Shown here in pieces: positions 37,178 through 44,573 of a stretch of DNA of 44,573 nt; position 1 is the first letter of the stretch, and the number at the start of each line of letters is the position of its first letter. The stretch comes from a virus. Both the position numbers and the translations under genes were made by a program. The DNA lies in IMG/VR virus record IMGVR_UViG_3300022542_001185, positions 1 to 44,573 of that record; one strand, given 5' to 3'. Below the pieces are notes generated by a model, which saw only the letters and a program-made list of their open reading frames with translations, made no database searches and was not told where the DNA came from.

Positions 37178-38275
37178 CTAAATACATTTTCTAATAAAAA
37201 TAATTGAATAGTATGCTGGTCTATTATCAAAACTTGATCCACTTCCCTGATAATCTGAATAATGTCCGATAATGGGTAAATCTGTTGTATGTGTATGCCA
37301 TGCCGAAACAGTTCCCGAAGATACTGATACCCAATTTCTGTTTTTTGCACTTTCATCTGTAATGGTTCCTGCGGTTGTATTATATCTTGTTCCTGTTCTA
37401 TAATAAGCATGACTATGATTAGCACTAGGATTTCCAGAGGTTTTTGCTCCATGATTATGTGTTGCATAATGTCTATGCGAAGGCATATTAGCTGTTACTA
37501 ATATTCTTGTATTACTTCCTCCTGTTGTTCCTGCTCCTGCGACTACTTTTCCCATTACAAATCTATCTACTAAATTAGGACAATTCCATGAATCATTTCC
37601 TGATATACAGGCATACCAGCCTGGCAATGTTGAATTATCTGTCCATGCTCCTGAAGCTCCTCCACTGCCTCCTCCTATATGATTTGCATCAAACATTATA
37701 ATAGTACCTATGGGTAAGTGCCTTGTATTATCTACATAATTTTTTACTGCTTTTTCTGTTGGTATGCTATCATCACTATTACCTGATAATGTTCCATCTG
37801 TATCTTTTTGTGCTCCATCTAATTTATCAGCATCTAAGCCTGAACCATCACCGTCAACAGTTAAAAGTTTCTCAAGTAGAGTTCCTGCCGACATTGTACC
37901 ACCTGAAGTTATGGGAGTTTTTCCTCTGGGACCACTTTCTCCTTTCTCACCTCGTTCCCCTTGTTCGCCCTTTTCGCCGTCTTTTCCGTTCAGGCCGTCT
38001 TTGCCGTCTTTCCCTGATATGCCGTTTAGTCCCTGTTTTCCGTTTATGCCATCTTTTCCGTTTATGCCGGGGATTCCCTGAGGACCCTGTTTTCCATCCC
38101 GACCATCGAGTCCATCTAAACCCTTATCGCCGTCTATTCCAGATTTTCCATCTCTTCCCTGTTTTCCCTCTCTGCCGGGAAGCCCCCGTTCTCCTCTGAG
38201 AACTTTTCTTTTCTCAGAGGATTTTAAGCTTATGAGTTTATTGATCTCTCTTTTTCTCTCGGCCGATAATGACAT
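37178..38275 (-). CDS. Collagen-like tail fibre with C-terminal collar/receptor domain, 365 aa
   Basis: After a basic coiled start (residues 1-27), residues ~28-120 are Gly-X-Y collagen repeats, for example GLDGLDGRDGKQGPQGIPG. An SIPTEKAVKNYVD element follows, then a tail-collar-like domain with LPIGTIIMFD (~192-201), NCPNLVDRFVMG and a His-rich NMPSHRHYATHNHG tip, ending in RPAYYSIIFIRK. It probably forms a trimeric fibre that binds the host surface, with metal-binding histidines as in long tail fibre tips. It lies next to the 414-aa fibre protein. Confidence 0.8.
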   Translation of the reverse strand: MSLSAERKREINKLISLKSSEKRKVLRGERGLPGREGKQGRDGKSGIDGDKGLDGLDGRDGKQGPQGIPGINGKDGINGKQGLNGISGKDGKDGLNGKDGEKGEQGERGEKGESGPRGKTPITSGGTMSAGTLLEKLLTVDGDGSGLDADKLDGAQKDTDGTLSGNSDDSIPTEKAVKNYVDNTRHLPIGTIIMFDANHIGGGSGGASGAWTDNSTLPGWYACISGNDSWNCPNLVDRFVMGKVVAGAGTTGGSNTRILVTANMPSHRHYATHNHGAKTSGNPSANHSHAYYRTGTRYNTTAGTITDESAKNRNWVSVSSGTVSAWHTHTTDLPIIGHYSDYQGSGSSFDNRPAYYSIIFIRKCI

Positions 38276-38293
38276 TATTTCTTCTTCCCTCTT

Positions 38294-39538
38294 TTATACT
38301 TCAGCAGTTATTGTTACCCACCCTCTATTAAACCCGGTTGCGTTATAATTAACATTATCAAACATACTTCCTGTTGCCGCTCTTCTAACAGATATAGTCG
38401 CTCCTCCTGAAGTATGAGGGGATTCTGTTAAAGAGCTATAGAGGGTATCTGCATCATCTCTAACTGTAACGTTTAAGCTCCTTATATTTTTATAATTATT
38501 AAGATTGTGAGTTACAATTGCGGTAATATCTGTATCCATATCCCAATCGCCAATTTCTATAACTTTTGTTTTTAGGACAATATTATCCGTCTGAATCCCA
38601 TTGAAGGTTGGAGAGGATGAAGTCTTAACATCCTGATCAACATTTCCTACTACTGGTCCTACTTCCTGTAAAGCTGTTTCAACTTCTGTTCCTGTAAAAT
38701 ATCCTCCTGAATCTGTTATATTAACTTTATCTGCGTTCTGCCAATATTCCCAATATGCAGGGGAAGAAGAGGGAGTATTCCCAATATTGCTCGCCTGTAA
38801 AGAAATATAAAGGTCCCCAAGGTAAGATACGACCGCATCCAAGGCATAAGTTGTGCCATTATCCCAAGCATTTATATTCTGAAGATTGTAAAGCCCCCAG
38901 TAAGCTCCCACTACAGGATCATTTCCTAGTGTTGACTGTAGAGCAATATAAAATAATCCATCTGCCTGAATTATATCATTAGTAGAATAGGTATATCCTG
39001 CATCATATTGTCTTGGGATAAATCCCGGATGAACTTCCGGTTCACCTGTGGTAATATGGAAACCTAAAACACCACCCTTAAGATCATCAATAGGAGGCAT
39101 GATCATAGATATTCCTACATCCGATTCCTGAAGTTTTACAGACCGGTCTACTCCGTCTTTATTCTGTTTTGTCAGGATTGTATTTTTGTCATAAGTCTGT
39201 TCGAGATTTTCAGGATCATAATTAGCATTGCTTGTTATGTCGGTCAATTGCGTATAGGGAGCATCCAGTTTTATTGTCAGTTTTATGCCTGAAGCATAAG
39301 GGCTGGAAGTAGAACCGAGTCCTGTTATATCTCCGGTAATAGTGGTTATTGTATCTGCTACTGTATCGACTGTGTAGTTGGTATCTTTTACCAGAGGATA
39401 TTCTGCTCCTGTCGCTATTACAGTATAATAAACAGCTATATTTTCGGCCGTTTTAAGATATTCCAACGGTGTAATATTAAATTCTTCTACTACCCCATCG
39501 CAATCATATGGTAAATATAATATATCATTCTGTATCAT
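38294..39538 (-). CDS. Tail fibre with podovirus N-terminal adaptor and CBM-like repeats, 414 aa
   Basis: Residues ~1-140 (ITPLEYLKTAENIAVYYTVI, then ITSNANYDPENLEQTYDKNT) are the podovirus fibre anchor seen in T7-type fibres. Residues ~180-265 hold two copies of a carbohydrate-binding-like module (TYSTNDIIQADGLFYIALQS and NGTTYALDAVVSYLGDLYIS, each ending in YW), as in CBM5/12. The C-terminal ~100 residues are a beta domain. GGAGGTGAAATAG precedes the ATG, which overlaps the polyvalent gene end by 14 bases. It links tail and receptor-binding parts. Confidence 0.75.
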   Translation of the reverse strand: MIQNDILYLPYDCDGVVEEFNITPLEYLKTAENIAVYYTVIATGAEYPLVKDTNYTVDTVADTITTITGDITGLGSTSSPYASGIKLTIKLDAPYTQLTDITSNANYDPENLEQTYDKNTILTKQNKDGVDRSVKLQESDVGISMIMPPIDDLKGGVLGFHITTGEPEVHPGFIPRQYDAGYTYSTNDIIQADGLFYIALQSTLGNDPVVGAYWGLYNLQNINAWDNGTTYALDAVVSYLGDLYISLQASNIGNTPSSSPAYWEYWQNADKVNITDSGGYFTGTEVETALQEVGPVVGNVDQDVKTSSSPTFNGIQTDNIVLKTKVIEIGDWDMDTDITAIVTHNLNNYKNIRSLNVTVRDDADTLYSSLTESPHTSGGATISVRRAATGSMFDNVNYNATGFNRGWVTITAEV

Positions 39539-42500
39539 CTATTTCACCTCCAAACATTATGTACTGTAAAGGCTTTTTATTTTTTATGCCTTCATATATT
39601 CTTTTAGGTCCTATATACGGTATCCCGACTCCGGTACCTACCGCTTCATACATGCTAAATATCATTCTTTCCAGTTCCTTCTCTGACAATTCTTCCCCGA
39701 ACAAGGCTTTCCCTGCTAATGATAAACCTCTTATACCCTTTGTTACAGGCGTTAGTATCGGCAAGGTATAATTAAATCCATCCATTTCACTACTTGCCAC
39801 TCTGCCGAATACCGGTAGGGAATTCACGACCTGATCTGTAAAAACTTCTCTAAAATCCTCATCATCCCTTGGCAGTCTTCTGTTAGCAATCATCCACATG
39901 GCCAATGCGGAAATAGTCAGACCCATATATAATCCAGACATTTTACCGAAATGATGATGCAGTAAAGCCTGCGGAGCATCGTATGTTGCTATGTTGAATA
40001 TCTGGTTAAGCTGATTTGTAAACTGTAGAAAGATAGAAAGAAAGTTATCTTCGGCATATATCCTTGCAACATCTTTAGCTGAAGAAGCCGGTTGTGTATT
40101 CAATACAGCTCTTGTAGCAATTCTGGCTGCATCTTCTTTAGACATGCTTCTTCTGTTTTTATCATAAACAGCCTTCCATCCGGCAGTCACTACCAACTGG
40201 TCTGTCTTGATAATTCCCTTCATTCCTGCAAGCCCAACTTTCTCTACAATTTTTAGAAAATCTTTATTGGCCGCTTTCTTTAATTCATCAATATATCTTT
40301 CAACTGATCTTTCTCTCATCTGTGGAGCCAGTCGTTCCATGATCTCCCTTGTCTTCTCAAAAGCTGTAATCGTCTGATACATTCCTGACAATAAATCAGC
40401 CGGTGAAGAATATCCCATAAATAAAGCAATAGAAGGGGCCTGCTTCATCATGGTGACAACATTAAAAGAAAGATAAGCTATAGAACTGGATCTTCTTAAA
40501 TGTCTTACCGCCCTGTTCCAGACTGTGTGAGATTTGTTTATGCTCGGATTAGCAACCCTATTAACATATTGCTGCAACTCATTCGCATGGAGTTTAAAAC
40601 CTGTAGCTCTTGTAGCTGCTTTAAAATCACTGTTAGATAAAATTCTGTTTGCTCTTGATATTATATCAGCATGGGCTATATAGTGTTCATGATCTCTTAC
40701 GTCAGCTTCCCATGTTGAAAAAATATCCAGCTCTATCCCGCCTATTTCTTTATGACTTTCTTCACTTATGTTTTTCCTTTCCAGCAGGAATTTCTTTTTT
40801 AAAGTTTTTCTTTTAAAGTCCCGATTACTTAATTCGGCCTCAACTCCTGTAGAGAACATGGACAGGGTATGTATGGGCATATAATTATCTTCTCTTTTTG
40901 TTTCCCTGTTTTCATCAACCCTTCTCGCATCCCTGAGTCTTTCAAAATTATCTCCACTGAAATCTTCTATCATATAATCGGCCATTCTTAATATTTTTTC
41001 AGGAATTGCCTGGACCATTTCATTCCGCATATTCTCTGTTATTCCGTTTCCGAACTCAACATGTCCTCTTGCCTTCTCATTTCTATAAAAAGCATAAACT
41101 CCTGCTATTTCTGCTGCTGTTATTTTTAAACCGGATATTTCATATACTTTACTCAATTCCTTTGCTGTTATACCCAGTTCATTATATTTTGCTTCCCATG
41201 CATCTCTTCTTTTAAAGAACTCTTCAAGCTCTGCGTTAGTGGCATCGTCAAAATCATTGACAAAGAAATCATGGATAGGACCCTTAAAATCTCCACCCTT
41301 AATTCCTATCCCGCCGTCCATCATATCAGCCACCCGTGCAAGTCTCATGTTGCCTAAATAGAATTCTTCAGGTATATCTTTCAAATTCCTTTTTTCAGAT
41401 ACAAAAGGAGGCTGATCAGGGATAGCTTTTCCTTTGGTCATGGCATTATTAAAAGCTTCAACTAGTGATAAATCTTTAGTTTCTTTAGCTTCCTTCCTGG
41501 CTGCCTTTATTGCCTTTCCAATATTGATCAATCCCTTTATCTGACTCTTCATATTCTCAAGTTCTTCAACGCTGATTTCTCCAAGACTTTTTTTGTTTAG
41601 GGATTCAAGCTTCTTCTGTGTAATCCCGAGTTCTTTTGCTGTCAGATCCCCGGCTATAACCTTATCTATTTCTCTTTTAACTATGGTTATATCAGTCCTG
41701 AAATGAGGATCGACTGTTTTTCTCAGGCTTTCAATAATCAATCTCTGTTCAATTGCTACAGTAGTAGGGATAGGTCTTGATATATATTTCCCTAAATCCC
41801 TTATGTGCTGTTTCAGTTTTCTCTTGGAATCCCTATCTTTATAGTGTTTATTCCGCTCATCCTTGGTTTTTTTGATTGCTGCCTTTACTGCTTCACTTCT
41901 AGTTCTGGCAAATTCTTTAGTGAGCTTTTTTATCTGATCATTATCATCTCTGATAACTTTTTCAGATTCGGCAAGAATAATGTCAATTTCTTCAAGAGTC
42001 AAAGATCCGTCTCTAACCTTGCCCTGTAATCTTACATCTTCCAGTTCTCTTAATATCTTATATCTATTCTTAGCGAAAGGTTCGGGTCTTTTCATTTCAT
42101 CGACTATTTCGAATTCTCTGGCAAATTCTCTTTCTTTCTGTAATTTCTTTAGTTCTGTTTTATCGCCCCCAAATTCTCCTACAAACTCCCGCATCTTCGC
42201 CGGATTGTTCTTATAGATCTTCCTGATTAAAACTATCTGAGAATCGTTTATTGTTTTCTTTGTTTTGTATCTTTCTGCCTGTGCAACTAAGCTTACCGGA
42301 ACTCCTGCATCTCTGGCTTTCTTTACATTTTTTGACATTGCTATTATCGAATCAATAATATATCTATCTGTGAGTTTTTTAATCCATCGTTTATTGCCTT
42401 CGTTTATATCTATTGTAGATATCTGCTGTCTGGCTATTTCGTAGAAATTCTCTAACCATTTATCCCCTATGTCCTGAGTCCCGAATACCGCTTCATCCTT

Positions 42501-44573
42501 AAATTCTTCATAAGTATCAAAGCCTTGAGCCATTTCTGTAAGCCAGTCAAAATCAGAAAGCATTTCAGCATTATCCTTTCTTCTCTCTATTTCATCGACC
42601 GCCCATTTTTCATCAGGAAATTGCTTAAGTATTTTTATAGGAACATCATATCCTTTATTTACAGCTTCTTTTATCTTTTTAACATATTCATCTTTATCCG
42701 GCTGGAAGAGAGCGTTGCGATTTATTGAATTACCGGCATAAAATCTGTCTATCTGGGCTTTCACTTTTGTAAATCCGGCAGAAGAAATAAGATAATCCTT
42801 TCGTGTACCATCGGCCAATTCTATCTGAACCTCTCCACGGTCAACTATTTTCCTGATTTGTTTATATTGTTCTGGAGTCGGTAATGCCCCTAGATCAGCA
42901 AATCCATTTCTGGCATCCACACGGGCTCCACCCATATCAAGAAATACTTCTATTGCTGTATGTATTTCTGAATGAAATACGAATCTTCTTCCTGCCAGAT
43001 AATCTCTGCCAGTTGCCACATAGCGATCTCCCTCTTTAATATAACCCTCTGAACCCTTTCTTCCGGTAAAGTCCAGCATACGACCATCAGGAAGCACATA
43101 ACCGGCTTCATTTATGTCTTCAGTTAAGCCAAAGTCTTCAATTGACTGATTAAGATCCTTCTCCGGCATTGAATCAAATTTCTTATCTGTCTGAAAAAGT
43201 TTACCTTCGGCATTCTCTCTTGTAATCTCAACTGTTGTTCCATCATTTAAATCTTTCAGCCTTTCTTCCGATAAAAGGCCATCGAACAGCATTTTCATTT
43301 CTTTTGTGATATGTGGTGATTCCCGGAAAGAAATATAGATTTTTCTCATGTATTCGGCAAATTTCTGGAAAATGGATTTCATTCCTTCCTGATCCGTCTT
43401 CCCTTCCCATATGTAATTCTCAAAACCTTCAGCAAAAACTTCTTCCATAGAATTAGTCCATTCTCCGGTTTCTAATAATTCTATTTCTTTTTTTACTTTG
43501 GTTATACCTAAACGATCTTCTAACAGTTCGGCCTGTGCTAAATTTGAAATCAGTTGTTTTCTTGCTTCTTTTGTAGCCCATCCTGAAGCTACATTTAATT
43601 CCTGTTCAGTTAATTCTCTTCTGAAAATGTGAGCTAATTCATGAACCCATGAAGAGAAATCAGAAGTGTCTTTTACAAAAAGCATTGCCCTGCCTTCGTC
43701 TGCAAAGTCAACACCCGCCTTATGCTTATTTCCCAGAACATCTATACTATCCCCAGGTTTTGCAAAAATATCTTCTACAAAGGTATCTTTAATATATTTT
43801 ACCGGTGAAACATCAAGTCTATTTGCTCTCAGTGATACGAGCTCCACAGCCCCTTCGATCTCCTGCGGTGTCATTACCGGAAAATTCTCTTTTAATTTTC
43901 TGCTAAATTCTTTACCCTGTTTAGTCTTAATAAAATCACCCTTTATTTTTTCTATAGGGTTGGCATCTCTAAATTCCTGAGAATCCATTTCAAATTCCGG
44001 TTTAGGATCTGTTTTCAGTAAAGTTGATTTCTCTTCCTGAATTCTTTCTATGGAAGTTATGCCGGTATCAAGATCTATCTGGGCAAATTCAAGATCTTCC
44101 TTGAGATCATCTAATCTCTCTAATAGTTCAAGCTTCTCTTCGTTATCTTCTGTCGATTCAATGGCCGATTGAATAGTCTGTATTTGAGAATCAACATCCT
44201 CAATGAAAGCTTCAGATGTTTCTATTTCTGTCTGAAGATCATCAATTATCTTATTATATTCTTTTATTACCGGATCTCTATCTTGCAGAGTTCTGCCTAA
44301 AAGATCTTCAGGAGAAATCTCTGTAGGTTCCACAATTATCTTGTCAGGGAATTTCTCTCTTATGGCATCCATCATATCATCTGCCACCTCTATATCAATC
44401 CCTTCTTCCAGATTTATTTCATCTATTAAAATATTGTCTTCTTCATCAAAGGTATAATCTATATTCCCCAGAGAAGATCCATCTTCTGCCCGAGCTTTAA
44501 CTGCTTCTTCACTCACGGTAAATACCGGTTTCTTAAGTTCTCTGGAATCTTCTTCTCTTGACCATACTTCTAC
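39525..44573 (-). CDS. Giant polyvalent/ejected virion protein, C-terminal part (metalloprotease domain)
   Basis: This is the continuation of the gene that starts at 1502; together ~2141 residues. In full-length numbering, ~558-650 is a coiled coil. The motif VHELAHIFRR with HExxH at 770-774 and a downstream EEVFAEGF (candidate third ligand E841) form a zincin protease. Residues ~948-1063 (VLPDGRMLDFTG, later LPTPEQYKQIRKIV) resemble an LPD-type polyvalent-associated domain. A long helical C-terminus holds MGLTISALAMWMI. Such proteins enter the cell with phage DNA. The GTG at 44516 is internal. Confidence 0.8.
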   Translation of the reverse strand, partial: VEVWSREEDSRELKKPVFTVSEEAVKARAEDGSSLGNIDYTFDEEDNILIDEINLEEGIDIEVADDMMDAIREKFPDKIIVEPTEISPEDLLGRTLQDRDPVIKEYNKIIDDLQTEIETSEAFIEDVDSQIQTIQSAIESTEDNEEKLELLERLDDLKEDLEFAQIDLDTGITSIERIQEEKSTLLKTDPKPEFEMDSQEFRDANPIEKIKGDFIKTKQGKEFSRKLKENFPVMTPQEIEGAVELVSLRANRLDVSPVKYIKDTFVEDIFAKPGDSIDVLGNKHKAGVDFADEGRAMLFVKDTSDFSSWVHELAHIFRRELTEQELNVASGWATKEARKQLISNLAQAELLEDRLGITKVKKEIELLETGEWTNSMEEVFAEGFENYIWEGKTDQEGMKSIFQKFAEYMRKIYISFRESPHITKEMKMLFDGLLSEERLKDLNDGTTVEITRENAEGKLFQTDKKFDSMPEKDLNQSIEDFGLTEDINEAGYVLPDGRMLDFTGRKGSEGYIKEGDRYVATGRDYLAGRRFVFHSEIHTAIEVFLDMGGARVDARNGFADLGALPTPEQYKQIRKIVDRGEVQIELADGTRKDYLISSAGFTKVKAQIDRFYAGNSINRNALFQPDKDEYVKKIKEAVNKGYDVPIKILKQFPDEKWAVDEIERRKDNAEMLSDFDWLTEMAQGFDTYEEFKDEAVFGTQDIGDKWLENFYEIARQQISTIDINEGNKRWIKKLTDRYIIDSIIAMSKNVKKARDAGVPVSLVAQAERYKTKKTINDSQIVLIRKIYKNNPAKMREFVGEFGGDKTELKKLQKEREFAREFEIVDEMKRPEPFAKNRYKILRELEDVRLQGKVRDGSLTLEEIDIILAESEKVIRDDNDQIKKLTKEFARTRSEAVKAAIKKTKDERNKHYKDRDSKRKLKQHIRDLGKYISRPIPTTVAIEQRLIIESLRKTVDPHFRTDITIVKREIDKVIAGDLTAKELGITQKKLESLNKKSLGEISVEELENMKSQIKGLINIGKAIKAARKEAKETKDLSLVEAFNNAMTKGKAIPDQPPFVSEKRNLKDIPEEFYLGNMRLARVADMMDGGIGIKGGDFKGPIHDFFVNDFDDATNAELEEFFKRRDAWEAKYNELGITAKELSKVYEISGLKITAAEIAGVYAFYRNEKARGHVEFGNGITENMRNEMVQAIPEKILRMADYMIEDFSGDNFERLRDARRVDENRETKREDNYMPIHTLSMFSTGVEAELSNRDFKRKTLKKKFLLERKNISEESHKEIGGIELDIFSTWEADVRDHEHYIAHADIISRANRILSNSDFKAATRATGFKLHANELQQYVNRVANPSINKSHTVWNRAVRHLRRSSSIAYLSFNVVTMMKQAPSIALFMGYSSPADLLSGMYQTITAFEKTREIMERLAPQMRERSVERYIDELKKAANKDFLKIVEKVGLAGMKGIIKTDQLVVTAGWKAVYDKNRRSMSKEDAARIATRAVLNTQPASSAKDVARIYAEDNFLSIFLQFTNQLNQIFNIATYDAPQALLHHHFGKMSGLYMGLTISALAMWMIANRRLPRDDEDFREVFTDQVVNSLPVFGRVASSEMDGFNYTLPILTPVTKGIRGLSLAGKALFGEELSEKELERMIFSMYEAVGTGVGIPYIGPKRIYEGIKNKKPLQYIMFGGEIDDTE
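44449..44573. repeat. Terminal direct repeat, right copy
   Basis: Exact copy of bases 1-125. Removing one copy gives a 44448-bp circle with an intact reading frame across the join. Confidence 0.95.

Noticed and set aside
37168-37467. Upstream extension of the 153-aa gene by 100 codons
   Set aside because: Overlaps the collagen-like fibre gene in another frame and has repetitive Gln/Ile composition; AGGAGG before ATG 37167 fixes the real start.
37723-38199. 158-codon plus-strand frame opposite the collagen-like fibre
   Set aside because: Produced by the periodic Gly-X-Y codons read antisense; no ribosome site or promoter.
44514-44516. GTG as start of the 1663-codon frame at the right edge
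   Set aside because: The frame is open upstream through 44573 and, after the circular join, up to ATG 1502, which has a TAATG overlap with the preceding gene; GTG 44516 is codon 479.
1-44573. Diversity-generating retroelement, expected from similarity to BPP-1-like phages
   Set aside because: No reverse transcriptase and no template/variable repeat pair seen near the fibre genes.

Overview
This window is an essentially complete, circularly closing genome of a short-tailed (podovirus-type) phage. The first 125 bases recur exactly as the last 125 (1-125 = 44449-44573). One reading frame runs uninterrupted across that join, so the unique length is 44448 bp. The DNA is AT-rich by eye and genes are tightly packed, with ATGA or TAATG overlaps, clear Shine-Dalgarno sites and several TTG or GTG starts. 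The head genes (epsilon15/BPP-1-type major capsid protein, Bbp16-like cement protein, Bbp19-like protein, T7 gp8-type portal, tail tube and nozzle proteins) place it near the epsilon15/BPP-1 style of podovirus. A lipoprotein spanin candidate points to a diderm host, and the Shine-Dalgarno sites argue against Bacteroidota. I cannot name the host. No integrase, repressor, RNA polymerase, DNA polymerase or replicative helicase is recognisable.

Layout. (1) Late module, minus strand, read leftward from about 16.8 kb to 1 and on across the join from 44.4 to 33.7 kb: putative small terminase, zinc-ribbon and small accessory proteins, a Tad2-like (DUF2829) anti-Thoeris protein, a large terminase split into separate ATPase and nuclease genes with two small genes between them, a promoter-RNA-terminator unit, portal, Bbp19-like protein, scaffold, capsid, cement protein, tail tube adaptor, nozzle, two internal virion proteins, a ~2141-residue polyvalent/ejection protein that spans the join, tail fibre, collagen-like fibre, other virion proteins, then lysis genes (circularly permuted M23 endopeptidase, holin-like protein, overlapping spanin frames) and a strong terminator at 33.63-33.66 kb. 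(2) Early module, minus strand, 33.6 down to 20.3 kb, starting at a promoter next to that terminator: HTH protein, RecT/Bet, RecB-like exonuclease, Lar-like zinc ribbon, RuvC-like resolvase, HNH and PD-(D/E)XK nucleases, a DUF1376 replication protein with an embedded HNH domain, an adenine methyltransferase, a transglutaminase-like lipoprotein, a MazG-like pyrophosphohydrolase and many small Cys-rich proteins. (3) A plus-strand island, 17.08-20.25 kb, between the two modules: small orphan genes, a 294-residue protein with polyvalent/antirestriction-type segments, and an internal terminator followed by a tRNA-like fold.

Together the early genes supply annealing recombination, DNA processing, nucleotide clean-up and counter-defence while replication relies on host enzymes. 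The late genes package DNA, build the head and tail, eject very large proteins with the DNA, and lyse the cell. The most unusual points are the circularly permuted M23 lysin, the split but translationally coupled terminase, the ~92-nt RNA with consensus promoter and terminator just before the portal gene, and the two-frame spanin locus.
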